A stretch of 55,902 nt of DNA, from positions 10,805 to 66,706 of the forward strand of contig NZ_VJXY01000044.1 of assembly GCF_014831675.1 (NCBI RefSeq), in the 5' to 3' direction. A program made the translations under genes and the position numbers. Source of the DNA: Komarekiella delphini-convector SJRDD-AB1 (GTDB lineage Bacteria > Cyanobacteriota > Cyanobacteriia > Cyanobacteriales > Nostocaceae). Below the pieces are notes generated by a model. It searched no databases. It was given only the letters and a program-made list of their open reading frames with translations, and was not told where the DNA came from. Of the stretch, positions 44,979 through 55,649 are shown in pieces; position 1 is the first letter of the stretch; each line of letters starts with the position of its first letter.

Positions 44979-46292
44979 ATGCCCTACACCCTACTTTTCG
45001 TCGCTCTCCTAGCCTTCTACCTCGCCTTCAATCTCGGAGCTAACGATGTTGCTAACGCAATGGGAACTTCGGTTGGTTCCAAAGCTGTCACCCTGAAACA
45101 AGCGTTAATTATTGCAGGGGTATTAGAGTTTACGGGTGCTACATTATTTGGACATGAGGTAACAGAAACCCTTGCGACAAAAATCACTAATCCTGCTTTA
45201 TTCGCCGCTACGCCTCAAATATTGGTAACTGGGATGGTAACGGTGTTACTGGCGAGTGGGGTGTGGTTACAAATTGCCACCTCACGTGGTTTACCTGTAT
45301 CCTCTTCTCATGCAGTTGTTGGTGCGATCGCTGGATTTAGTTGGGTAGCTTTGGGAGTAGGTGCAATTGATTGGTCATCAATTGGCTCAATTACTATTGG
45401 CTGGATTTTAACGCCGATTATCAGTGGCGCAATTGCGGCTTTATTTTACAGTCAAATTAAGCGCTGGATTTTGGATCAACCAAATCAATTGGTACAGTTA
45501 CAAGAGTGGATTCCCTGGTTGAGTGCAGTTCTTCTGGGTGCGTTTGGCGTGATTGTACTACCCTCACTGACTCAACCACTAACTAATTTTTTAATTGAGC
45601 TTGGTTTTAAAATACCCGCTCACGACATCCCCCTGTTAACAGGTGCAGTCGCAGCAGTCGGACTCACCATCATCAGCTGGCGACAGCTAGATAATGAGAG
45701 ATACAAGGAAAATAAGAGCAAGAAATCCCCAATCCCCAGTCCCCAATCCCCAGTCCCCAATCCCCAGTCCCCAATTCCCAATCCCGTCGAACACTTATTT
45801 GCTCGATTCCAAGTATTGAGTGCTTGCTTTGTGGCCTTTGCTCATGGTTCTAATGATGTTGGAAATGCGATCGCTCCTTTAGCTGCGATCGTCTACATCA
45901 ATCGCACTGGTAGCGTACCCACAAATGGTATCACCATCCCTATATGGATTTTAATCCTTGGCGGTGCTGGTATTGTTGCTGGTTTAGCCGTCTGGGGAAA
46001 AAAAGTCATCGCCACCATTGGCGAAAGCATCATTTCCTTGCAACCTAGTAGTGGATTTTGTGCAGAAATTGCTACTGCTACTACCATCCTCCTAGCCTCC
46101 CGGCTAGGTTTACCCGTCTCCACTTCCCACGCTCTTGTCGGTGGTGTAGTTGGTATTGGACTGGTACAAAACATCAAATCTATTCAGTTCAAAACTCTAA
46201 AAGGTATCGCCGCCGCATGGCTAATTACAGTCCCCGTAAGTGCTGTTCTCAGTGCTGCCATCTTTAGCATTGCCCGAATTTTGTTTTTCTAA
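44979..46292 (+). CDS. pit: Inorganic phosphate transporter, PiT family
   Basis: A 437-residue membrane protein with the two PiT signature repeats, NLGANDVANAMGTSVGSKA near the N-terminus and FAHGSNDVGNAIAPLAAI in the second half, about ten transmembrane helices and the SSSHA/STSHA motifs. The long cytoplasmic loop (about 245-270) contains SPQSPVPNPQSPIPNP, coded by tandem heptamers inserted in frame. PiT carriers import phosphate with H+ or Na+; sulfate/phosphate relatives exist. Confidence 0.92.
   Translation: MPYTLLFVALLAFYLAFNLGANDVANAMGTSVGSKAVTLKQALIIAGVLEFTGATLFGHEVTETLATKITNPALFAATPQILVTGMVTVLLASGVWLQIATSRGLPVSSSHAVVGAIAGFSWVALGVGAIDWSSIGSITIGWILTPIISGAIAALFYSQIKRWILDQPNQLVQLQEWIPWLSAVLLGAFGVIVLPSLTQPLTNFLIELGFKIPAHDIPLLTGAVAAVGLTIISWRQLDNERYKENKSKKSPIPSPQSPVPNPQSPIPNPVEHLFARFQVLSACFVAFAHGSNDVGNAIAPLAAIVYINRTGSVPTNGITIPIWILILGGAGIVAGLAVWGKKVIATIGESIISLQPSSGFCAEIATATTILLASRLGLPVSTSHALVGGVVGIGLVQNIKSIQFKTLKGIAAAWLITVPVSAVLSAAIFSIARILFF
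45727..45782 (+). repeat. Tandem heptamers CCCCAAT/CCCCAGT inside pit gene
   Basis: Eight 7-base units alternate CCCCAAT and CCCCAGT (the last is TCCCAAT). These are short tandemly repeated repetitive sequences known from heterocystous cyanobacteria. Because three units equal 21 bases, they read in frame as a Pro/Ser/Gln/Asn-rich stretch in the central loop of the permease. Confidence 0.92.
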
Positions 46293-47013
46293 TAATTATT
46301 AATATTTTCCTGATGTTTTCCATTCAATATATTTGCTCACAGCAAAAAATAGACTGCTACAATGCCAAAGTCAAGGCGCATTTTTGCAGAATGGCTGCTC
46401 ATTCACTAAAATATTGTGCAGGGGATGGAAATAGTTTAAATTTCCATAGTAAAGATACTCTAATCTCCATTTAAAGATGTAAACTGTCACACAAGTTACA
46501 TTCCACACTAATTTACAGATTAGTCTTACAAGTCAGATAATTTGGTTATAGCAAGGCACGCATCTGCAAGTCTTTGATAATTACTATTGCCATCAAAACA
46601 ATAGATATTTATTTAGCGTGAGATTTTTTTAGGAGCAAAAATCTCCTGGCTAATAGTTGATAGAAATTAAACTGACTAGATGCTCATCAATGCCAAAAAT
46701 AACACCGTATAGTAGGCAGTGGGGCAAATTTGACCAGAAGAGATCAGCAACAGGGGTACATGCCCCACACACAATTTTTAACTTATGCGCCTGTAATTAA
46801 AAACGGGTGAAATCTCCTTTTAATTCTCTCTTCTGCTCCTCTGCCTTTTTCAAACTTTACCAACCATGTGTTTAGAATGACAGAATTACGTTGATATGCG
46901 GAAGTACTGTTAAAATTTTTAGTTTATCTGACAAAATACAGGAAATTAGTATGAGCGCCAGTCAAGTGTACGGGAAGCAGCTTTATCGTCAAGGTGTCAG
47001 AGGTTAGAAGCTA
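46293..47013. other. Intergenic region with possible leader ORF
   Basis: About 720 bp. Only an 18-codon ORF (46951-47007) immediately before the next gene stands out. The rest is AT-rich with a CT-rich patch (46820-46850) and no recognisable gene. Confidence 0.5.
46951..47007 (+). CDS. Possible 18-residue leader peptide
   Basis: ATG 46951 to TAG 47005 encodes MSASQVYGKQLYRQGVRG, preceded by AGGAAAT as a fair ribosome site, and ends 6 bp before the ATG of the transporter gene, whose own ribosome site is weak. It could couple or control translation of the large gene. No homology is known to me. Confidence 0.35.
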   Translation: MSASQVYGKQLYRQGVRG

Positions 47014-49404
47014 ATGGGGCGATTCGAGAAGCAACCAGAAAACCCGCGAGCCAGAGGTGAGCTATCCAGAGCAGCAGAAAATGCCCTCTGGGCTGTAGTT
47101 GAGGATTTAGAAAATCTCCAGCAGAATGTCATCAGATCCTTGCAGGAAGACGTAAAGCGGCTTCAATCGGAAAAAAACCGATTAACTGATGACATTCAAC
47201 ACTTGCTAGAGGAAAAAGAACATTTGCAACAAGTACGGCAAATTACCGAACAGCAAGTGTTAATCCGTCAGCTAGCAGAAGTTCTGGCAAAGCATATATC
47301 TTCACAATTACAATCCTCTCTAACGACTTTAGCAACGCAAGCAGACGAAAACTCCTATGAACGTTCTGCGTTGAAGTCAGCTGAAGTGAGTAACAAGATA
47401 ACAGGTGAGATCAATGAAAAAGTCGAACACATGTTTGGCAGTCTGGATGACACTGTTACTATCACCTTTAACTCACTGCAACAAGAACTAAAGAACTATC
47501 AAAGTAATCTTTCCCAACAGTTGTCTCGGATGTATAGCCAGCAGCAGCAAGGGGAAGAGATTTTGGCGGAGTTTGTTAATCGCCTACAGGGAAAACTAGA
47601 AAAGACAATAGAAGAAACTTCACGAAAAGCAGCAGCAGTAAGTCCGCCTACTGTGTTGCAACCGACTGAGCCACAGAAGAAGAGTTCTGAGACATCACCG
47701 CAGCTTGGCGAAGTAGCAAGAACGGCTGCTGAGCCAATTTCTGTCATCCCTAGGGAATTACCAGAAAGCAAAACTACGTCAAAGCCGCCTGCTGCGATCG
47801 CGCCACCAATAGAAAACGCTCCCAAACCAATTTCTATTGTCTCTAGAGAATCCTCAGAAAGTGAAGCGACGCCAAAGCCGCCTGCTGCGATCGCGCCACC
47901 AATAGAAAATGTTGTCGAACCAATTTCTATCCTCAGCAAGGACTTGCCCAAGAGCGAAGCTGTATCCCCACCTGCTACACCGACGCCACAACAGGGAGTA
48001 AAACAACCGCCATCAATGCAAAACGTTACAGAACCAATTTCTGTTATTCCTAGGGAATTATCAGAAAACGAAACTGTGTCTCCGCCTGCTACGCGAACAC
48101 CACAGCAGGGAGGAAAACAATCGTCACTCAGGCGAAACCAAAGCGAACCAATTTCTATACTTAGCAAGGAATCTTCAGCAAGCGATATATCCCCGCCTGC
48201 TACGCCAACGCCACAACAGGGAGGAAAACAACCGCCACCAAAGCGAAACCAAAGCGAACCAATTTCTGTGCTCAGTAGGGACTTGTCAAAGAGTAAAACT
48301 ACCCTAGAGCCTCCGACTACACCAGCGTCACGCCAAAGAGCAAAAACTCCGCGATCGCCTAGCTCCCAAACCTTATCATCTATCCAAATAGGTTTATTGC
48401 TAGTCGTGTTGTCAACGGTGATATCGTCACTTTACAACGTAGCTATCAAAATAATTTTCCATGAAGGTTCCCAAATTTTTGGAGTGGTAGAGGTGGAGCG
48501 CTTACTATCACCGAGTTTGGGCAATATTCTGTTAATTATGACGTTGCGGTTTATGGTCGTAGTACCATTAATGGTACTTTTGGCTCCCATACTACATCCA
48601 AGAGTGTGGCAAGACATCCAAAACTTAGCTGATTCAGTTCGAGGAAATTCCACGCCTGCTAATGTAACTACACAACGGACTTTGGTGATGTCTGTTGCAA
48701 GTGGATGCTTTTTGTTTGTATCTCAGGTACTAATCTACACTGCCATCGGTCAAGTAGCGACTGGAATGGCGATCGCACTTTTCTTTATCTATCCAATTGT
48801 GAGCGGACTATTGGCATGGTTTCTGTTTCGCGATCGCCCAAGCGCATTGGGTGCAAGTGCGATCGCCTCGATTTGCTGCGGTGAATTGTTGGTTTTAGCA
48901 GGTTCTCTCAGCACTGGTATGGGCAATAATATTCCTCTAGGAAGCAGCGCAGCAATCATTTCTGGAGCTGCTTTTGCTGGTTATGTCATCCTGACGCGGA
49001 TATGCGCTGACCAATTACATCCCGTAACTTTTACTTTAATTAACTTCGCCACCATGTTGCTGTTGAGCTTTATCTGTTTGATGCTACCTTTACCAGGCGA
49101 ATGGAACTTGCTAGTTGACCCCTCTAAGATGCTGGAACTTGTCTTAAGTGCGTTTATTTTGGGTGTATTGACCCTCTCTGGCTATTTATTTAATATTTTT
49201 GGCACACGTAACTTAGGTGCTTTACAGTCACCAATCATCGGTGCTAGTGTCCCGGTTCTAACCGTGATTTTCGCTGGGTTCATTATTCAAGAAAACTTGG
49301 ATATTGTGCAAATTTTGGGAGTGTTATTAGTGACTTTTGGCGCAGCTGCTTTCAGCTTGGAAAAAATGCGAAATCAGGTTAAATCTTCTAGTTCTACGAA
49401 TTAA
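47014..49404 (+). CDS. EamA/DMT-family transporter fused to coiled coil and repeat domain
   Basis: A 796-residue protein in three parts. Residues 1-210 are hydrophilic and coiled-coil-like (LQEDVKRLQSEKNRLTDDIQ, LLEEKEHLQQ). Residues 240 to about 440 hold six copies of a 30-38-residue unit beginning EPIS(V/I)(I/L)(S/P)(R/K)(E/D)L and rich in Pro and Gln (PPATPTPQQG). Residues from about 455 to the end are about ten membrane helices with the two EamA repeats (GMAIALFFIYPIVSGLLAWF, GALQSPIIGASVPVLTVIFA), as in drug/metabolite transporters. EamA proteins are normally near 300 residues, so the N-terminal 450 residues are an unusual addition facing one side of the membrane. The substrate is unknown. 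Confidence 0.85.
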   Translation: MGRFEKQPENPRARGELSRAAENALWAVVEDLENLQQNVIRSLQEDVKRLQSEKNRLTDDIQHLLEEKEHLQQVRQITEQQVLIRQLAEVLAKHISSQLQSSLTTLATQADENSYERSALKSAEVSNKITGEINEKVEHMFGSLDDTVTITFNSLQQELKNYQSNLSQQLSRMYSQQQQGEEILAEFVNRLQGKLEKTIEETSRKAAAVSPPTVLQPTEPQKKSSETSPQLGEVARTAAEPISVIPRELPESKTTSKPPAAIAPPIENAPKPISIVSRESSESEATPKPPAAIAPPIENVVEPISILSKDLPKSEAVSPPATPTPQQGVKQPPSMQNVTEPISVIPRELSENETVSPPATRTPQQGGKQSSLRRNQSEPISILSKESSASDISPPATPTPQQGGKQPPPKRNQSEPISVLSRDLSKSKTTLEPPTTPASRQRAKTPRSPSSQTLSSIQIGLLLVVLSTVISSLYNVAIKIIFHEGSQIFGVVEVERLLSPSLGNILLIMTLRFMVVVPLMVLLAPILHPRVWQDIQNLADSVRGNSTPANVTTQRTLVMSVASGCFLFVSQVLIYTAIGQVATGMAIALFFIYPIVSGLLAWFLFRDRPSALGASAIASICCGELLVLAGSLSTGMGNNIPLGSSAAIISGAAFAGYVILTRICADQLHPVTFTLINFATMLLLSFICLMLPLPGEWNLLVDPSKMLELVLSAFILGVLTLSGYLFNIFGTRNLGALQSPIIGASVPVLTVIFAGFIIQENLDIVQILGVLLVTFGAAAFSLEKMRNQVKSSSSTN

Positions 49405-50036
49405 ATGATGCGTCGCAATCAGCTTATGCACGGTGGGAGTTACTGAACTTCCACCACTTTCAACCCAGAATCTAAGCTAATGTACATGCTCGTAACTCCT
49501 CTGGATTAATGCCTTCCATAGATATATTAATCCCATTGTCAAAGAGAAGATAGGAGTAGCCTGCGTTAATGGGATTCAGTTTGAAATACACCAGTAAAAT
49601 CTTTGCAGTCATATCTTTTGGATAGCTAAATAGCTAATAAATCCTATAAATAAGCGATTAATATTTACCACTTATAAGAGATTTTTGTATATTTATCCTG
49701 ATAAGCGTGAGGGAACCACGTAAGTATAAGTTGTAATTAGGAATAATTGTGTTGTAGAAAGCTGTTGCTTGTTTAATTTACATAATTATGCGTGATGGCT
49801 ATCAGGAGCAGAATTAAAAACTCTGAGAGCTACGGACAAATGTCCTCTAGTCCAGAGTAAAGACTGACTCTTAAACGCCAGTTTATTCAACGGGGGGAAC
49901 CACTCACACATGACCTTTGACAACCTCTTACTGTGGTCGCCGCTATGCGTAGCTTGCTTAAGCGCAAGGGTAGACAAAAAATGTGCTTGAACACGCAACA
50001 GCTTATTTACTACGTTTGAATAATTGAGAGACTCAA
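49405..50036. other. Intergenic region
   Basis: A 630-bp stretch that contains a likely 46-codon minus-strand ORF (49472-49612) and, near 49930-49970, a GCTTAAGCGC-type dispersed repeat. An 85-codon minus-strand frame (49786-50043) is judged spurious. Confidence 0.5.
49472..49612 (-). CDS. Small hypothetical protein (46 residues)
   Basis: An ATG-initiated frame, MTAKILLVYFKLNPINAGYS, YLLFDNGINISMEGINPEEL, then RACTLA. The composition is that of a folded beta-strand protein rather than chance. The ribosome site is weak (AAAAGAT). I do not recognise it. Confidence 0.45.
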   Translation of the reverse strand: MTAKILLVYFKLNPINAGYSYLLFDNGINISMEGINPEELRACTLA

Positions 50037-50273
50037 ATGACAAACAACTCTAATGCTAAGCTCACAAATGCTTTTGATGATTCAGGCTTTGATCTAGAGG
50101 CACAGAATGAGGTTGAACATACCAATCGTGTCCTTAAGCGGAATTTACCAAGCAATAATGCGTTAGGCGGATTTCAAGTGGAAATCTTCACTGCTGATGT
50201 AAATTCAGTGAATATCAAAATTGATCGGTTTTTTCAGATAACAGAAGCGATCGCCCATCACAAAGTTAGTTAA
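50037..50273 (+). CDS. Small hypothetical protein (78 residues)
   Basis: MTNNSNAKLTNAFDDSGFDL, then EAQNEVEHTNRVLKRNLPSN, with a C-terminal half NALGGFQVEIFTADVNSVNI that looks like beta strands. GAGAGACTCAA precedes the ATG. No family is recognised. It is moderately likely to be real. Its end carries a HIP1 site. Confidence 0.45.
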   Translation: MTNNSNAKLTNAFDDSGFDLEAQNEVEHTNRVLKRNLPSNNALGGFQVEIFTADVNSVNIKIDRFFQITEAIAHHKVS

Positions 50274-52275
<2,002 letters not shown>

Positions 52276-52277
52276 TA

Positions 52278-52313
52278 ATTCAAGAGTCATAAGACTATCG
52301 ATGATTCTTGAAT
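52278..52313 (+). terminator. Candidate hairpin terminator of hetR
   Basis: Arms ATTCAAGAGTCAT (52278-52290) and ATGATTCTTGAAT (52301-52313) pair with one mismatch around a 10-base loop, directly after the hetR stop. Only a short T run follows (CAACTTTT), so termination strength is uncertain. Confidence 0.5.
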
Positions 52314-52469
52314 CAACAACTTTTACCGAAGTATATGCGTTAAAGTCCTTAAATTTTATTCTAGGATTTAGACGCAGGTAATTTTAATGCTTGTTATTAA
52401 TGCCATGAGCGTGGCAAGTATTCGTAAGGCAAATTTTCAAGTGACTTGATTACTTCCTGGCATTAAATA

Positions 52470-52490
52470 GGGTTGGCGAACAGCCAACCC
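52470..52490 (-). terminator. Hairpin between hetR and the minus-strand secreted-protein gene
   Basis: GGGTTGGC-GAACA-GCCAACCC forms a perfect 8-bp stem. On the minus strand it is followed by TATTTAATG and lies 45 bp past the stop of the Cys-rich secreted protein, fitting a terminator for that gene. Confidence 0.6.
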
Positions 52491-52534
52491 CAGACTCAAT
52501 TTAGATTTCAGTCAATTGCAAAACCCTGTGTAAT

Positions 52535-53209
52535 TTAGTTAGTACCTGGCTGCACAGGAACGCTTGGCTGCGTTGGAATATTGGGCTGCACAGGAACGCT
52601 TGGCTGCGTGGGAACTGGGGTAGTATCAAAAGTTGGATTTAATCCCCCAGGTAGTCTAGATGGTGGTGTAGACGAAGAAATGCCGCTAACGCTGTCACTA
52701 GCATCGATACAAGTATCTAACGCCTGAGCGGGGGTCAATTCCTCGATTTCGCTACGCAAGCCAACCACACACTGAGCATAGGTTACAGGTAACAAACTAC
52801 GACCACAGTAAGTTAAAACTGCTGGGTTAATTGCCTCTTGGGTGTTCTGGCTAATACCAACTACACAGGAGGCTAAATCATTGGGACGGCGGGCTTGTCC
52901 ACAGGAAGAAAGCGCATCCGCCGCTGCAATTTGCGTCTGCCTCTCAATCTTAACCACACAAGAAGCCAAGTCCCTCGGACGCAGTGCTGTTGCACAACCT
53001 TGTGAAGCAGCTTGTGCCGTGACGCCCACGCTCAGGAGTCGAGCAGCACAGACACGATAATCGTTGCTATAAGAAGCGGTGACAGCCATACTAGGCAGGA
53101 TCATTGTTAACCATCCAGCCACAGCTAAAACTGGTGCTGTCAAAATTCTAGAGGCAGAACCGCCTTGTTTGTTTCTACCTCTGCTAACCACTTTTTTGCT
53201 CTGTAACAT
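52535..53209 (-). CDS. Secreted protein with Cys-containing internal repeats and Pro-rich tail
   Basis: A 224-residue protein from ATG 53209 (GGAG seven bases ahead; the frame continues seven codons up to a TTG). It begins with a basic N-terminus and a hydrophobic signal or anchor (LTAPVLAVAGWLTMILPSMA). Next come about four repeats of about 35 residues with two Cys each, such as CATALRPRDLASCV, CGQARRPNDLASCV and CGRSLLPVTYAQCV. The tail is TQPSVPVQP repeats. It is a cell-wall or periplasmic protein of unknown role, conserved in style among filamentous cyanobacteria. Confidence 0.75.
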   Translation of the reverse strand: MLQSKKVVSRGRNKQGGSASRILTAPVLAVAGWLTMILPSMAVTASYSNDYRVCAARLLSVGVTAQAASQGCATALRPRDLASCVVKIERQTQIAAADALSSCGQARRPNDLASCVVGISQNTQEAINPAVLTYCGRSLLPVTYAQCVVGLRSEIEELTPAQALDTCIDASDSVSGISSSTPPSRLPGGLNPTFDTTPVPTQPSVPVQPNIPTQPSVPVQPGTN

Positions 53210-53369
53210 TGCTGTTCTCCAAACACCCAAAGTTATGCTAACTCAAATGTCTTGTAAATCCTCTGTAACAACAGAATTTCGCCTGTAGCATTAAATCAGT
53301 GAACAGTAAACAGTAAACATTTGTCTTGAAAAGTTTCTTAGGTTGGGAAATCCCGTTCGCATGATTGTG

Positions 53370-53510
53370 TCTTCCCTTCTCTACGAGACGCTACGCGAAG
53401 GGAGAAGTTCTGATGCCTACGGCGTCCGGCGTTGGCGCACCCTGCGGGATCTTGCTACAGACTTCTCTTTGCCGGAGAGAACTTTCCGCTATCACAGTTT
53501 CAGTCGCTTC
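53370..53510. repeat. GC-rich dispersed repeat cluster
   Basis: TCTCTACGAGACGCTACGCG and following CTACGGCGTCCGGCGTTGGC are the same repeat family as at 41330-41640. The frames across it (53343-53552, 53432-53677) are artefacts of the repeat. Confidence 0.75.
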
Positions 53511-53766
53511 TTCATGGCGACAAGTCCCTTGCCGAACCACTTAACCACTTAAATATATTAATAATTTCTAACTATTTATCAAAAGTTACTTGGAAATTAT
53601 TGAAGATATGGCTCGTCATTAAGACACGTCTGTGCTGTAAGCAAAAATTGATTTTTTCCCTAATTATGTTAGAGTAGTGGATTGTAAAGATAAGTAAGCA
53701 GCGTAAAAAGTATTTCAGAGTGAAAACACTGCGTAAACCAATCTCACGATTGAGTAGCTTACGAAA

Positions 53767-53922
53767 CTAAATAAACAGAAAATAATTGGTACGAGTACGG
53801 CGGGACAGCCCGGAATTTACGCTTGGGGAGAAGATGCATCTACTTTGATAGGATACGTCATGTCAAAGCAAGCGGCTTCGTAGAACCAAGAATTTCCTGA
53901 TTTATAATCAGGGGAGTGTCAA
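53767..53922 (+). mobile_element. IS200/IS605-type element remnant: TnpB C-terminus and right end
   Basis: Bases 53788-53883 read in frame GTSTAGQPGIYAWGEDASTL then IGYVMSKQAAS and stop, which matches the typical TnpB C-terminus (GQxGIxAWGD...). After it comes CGTAGAACCAAGAATTTCCTGATTTATAATCAGGGGAGTGTCAA, with stem CCTGATT-TAT-AATCAGG (53896-53912), the form of the right end of these elements and of the 3' part of the TnpB guide RNA (omega RNA). No further TnpB sequence is upstream, so the rest of the element has been lost. It lies 48 bp ahead of rpsD. Confidence 0.7.
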
Positions 53923-53970
53923 AATGGTACGTCTGAGTAAAATTTAAACAGGATTAGATTAAGGAAACAC

Positions 53971-54579
53971 ATGTCCCGATATAGAGGGCCACGCCTCAGA
54001 ATTGTACGTCGCTTGGGCGACTTACCAGGATTAACTCGTAAAAGCGCTAGACGCGCTTACCCACCAGGTCAGCATGGTCAGAACCGTAAGAAGCGCTCTG
54101 AGTATGCTATCCGTCTAGAAGAAAAGCAAAAGCTCCGCTTAAACTATGGTCTGACAGAAAAGCAACTGTTGCGCTATGTGCGGAAAGCCAGACGTGTTAC
54201 TGGTTCTACCGGACAAGTGCTACTACAATTGCTAGAAATGCGCTTGGATAATACCGTTTTTCGGCTGGGTATAGCTCCGACCATTCCAGCAGCACGTCAA
54301 CTGGTAAATCATGGTCATGTAACTGTTAACGGTCGTGTAGTTAACATTGCCAGCTACCAGTGCCGTCCCGGTGAAGTAGTTGCTGTCAGAGATCGAGCAC
54401 AATCGCGGAAGTTAGTGGAAGCTAACTTACAATATCCCGGCTTAGCCAACCTCCCCAGTCATTTGGAGTTTGACAAAACTAAGTTGGTTGGTAAAGTCAA
54501 CGGTGTTATTGAGCGAGAATGGGTAGCACTACAAGTTAACGAACTACTTGTAGTGGAATACTACTCACGGCAAGCGTAA
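53971..54579 (+). CDS. rpsD: 30S ribosomal protein S4
   Basis: A 202-residue primary 16S rRNA-binding protein. The N-terminus is [20 protein letters not shown], followed by an S4 domain ([20 protein letters not shown], then [14 protein letters not shown]) and the C-terminal [20 protein letters not shown]. The start is supported by AAGGAAAC just upstream. It stands alone, as in other cyanobacteria, not in the alpha operon. Its leader contains the TnpB element remnant. Confidence 0.98.
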   Translation: MSRYRGPRLRIVRRLGDLPGLTRKSARRAYPPGQHGQNRKKRSEYAIRLEEKQKLRLNYGLTEKQLLRYVRKARRVTGSTGQVLLQLLEMRLDNTVFRLGIAPTIPAARQLVNHGHVTVNGRVVNIASYQCRPGEVVAVRDRAQSRKLVEANLQYPGLANLPSHLEFDKTKLVGKVNGVIEREWVALQVNELLVVEYYSRQA

Positions 54580-54582
54580 GAA

Positions 54583-54650
54583 AGTGCTGAGTGCTGAGTA
54601 CCTAGTGCTGAATTTTATTACTCAGAACTCAGGACTCATTACTCAGGACT
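54583..54650. repeat. Short repeats between convergent rpsD and moaA
   Basis: GTGCTGAGT occurs repeatedly (AGTGCTGAGTGCTGAGTACC), followed by complementary ACTCAG/ACTCAGGACT copies, so the stretch can form imperfect hairpins. It may serve as terminator for both genes. Confidence 0.7.
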
Positions 54651-54653
54651 ATT

Positions 54654-55649
54654 TTATCCGCCAATTTGCGACATAGTGCGGGTGTATGTGCTAACACCAG
54701 ATATAACACCAGAGTCGCGCTCTTTGAAGTTAATTTCTGGCTTGATTGCCAATAAGTTCTTGACTTGCTCTTGTAATTGAGCGGTGCTAATACCAGAACG
54801 GAGAGCAGTTTTTAGGTTTATTTGACCAGTTTCATTTAATAAGCAGGGTCGCAGCCAGCCATCAGCACTGAGCCGCATCCGATTACAACGATCGCAAAAA
54901 CATTCTGACATTTGACTAATAAATCCCAGTGTCCCCAATGCTTTGGGAATTTTAAAGACATCAGCAGGGCCATAACCACGAACTTGAGATTCTGTCAAGC
55001 CCCAGCGATCGCGGATGCGTTGTCGTAATTCGGCTGAAGATACCCAACCGCGATCGCTAAATAAATGCAAATTGCCAATCGGCATAAACTCAATAAACCG
55101 GACGTGCCACTGTCTATCAATTGTGAGGGCAGCTAAATCTAGAATTTCGTGATCGTTGACACCAGGAATCACCACCACATTTAACTTCAGTGGGTCAAAT
55201 CCGACGCTATAGGCAGCTTGAATACCATGCCATACCTGTTGCCAACGGCGACGACCATGATTACCAATAATTTGGTCAAAGATGTCGGGATCGAGAGAGT
55301 CTAGACTAATATTAATTCTTCGTAGCCCCGCATCGTAGAGGTTTTGTGCCATTGGGGCGAGTAAAAACCCATTGGTCGTCATCGATAAGTCTTGAGTTTG
55401 AGCAAGAGAGGCGATCGCTTTTACCAAATCCACCACACGGGGACGCAGCAAAGGTTCCCCTCCTGTCAAACGAAACCGGGTAAAACCTACAGGGATAAAT
55501 ACCTCTTGAATCAGGGTTAGCAACTCCTCATCAGTCAACAACTGTTGCTTGAGGATATAATCCAATTCTGTACCCTCTGGCATACAGTATTGACAACGAA
55601 AATTGCAGCGATCAATCAAGCTAATCCGAAGGTAGTCTACCTGGTTCAT
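54654..55649 (-). CDS. moaA: GTP 3',8-cyclase, molybdenum cofactor biosynthesis
   Basis: A 331-residue radical SAM enzyme that converts GTP to the precursor for molybdopterin, needed for nitrate reductase. N-terminal cluster Cys15, Cys19, Cys22 ([12 protein letters not shown]), LTGGEPLLR for SAM binding, a second cluster in the C-terminal part ([16 protein letters not shown], then RPCL) and the terminal Gly-Gly tail (MSQIGG), which is required in this family, are all present. No other moa genes are nearby. Confidence 0.96.
   Translation of the reverse strand: MNQVDYLRISLIDRCNFRCQYCMPEGTELDYILKQQLLTDEELLTLIQEVFIPVGFTRFRLTGGEPLLRPRVVDLVKAIASLAQTQDLSMTTNGFLLAPMAQNLYDAGLRRINISLDSLDPDIFDQIIGNHGRRRWQQVWHGIQAAYSVGFDPLKLNVVVIPGVNDHEILDLAALTIDRQWHVRFIEFMPIGNLHLFSDRGWVSSAELRQRIRDRWGLTESQVRGYGPADVFKIPKALGTLGFISQMSECFCDRCNRMRLSADGWLRPCLLNETGQINLKTALRSGISTAQLQEQVKNLLAIKPEINFKERDSGVISGVSTYTRTMSQIGG

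Noticed and set aside
47499-48167. 222-codon minus-strand frame opposite the fusion transporter
   Set aside because: It is a mirror of the Pro/Ser-rich repeats in the plus-strand gene, which yields Gly/Ser-rich open frames on the other strand.
49786-50043. 85-codon minus-strand frame
   Set aside because: It overlaps the start of the better ORF at 50037, covers a dispersed repeat and has no ribosome site or recognisable protein pattern.
53343-53677. Two overlapping plus-strand frames
   Set aside because: Both run through the GC-rich dispersed repeat cluster, which creates long open frames by composition.
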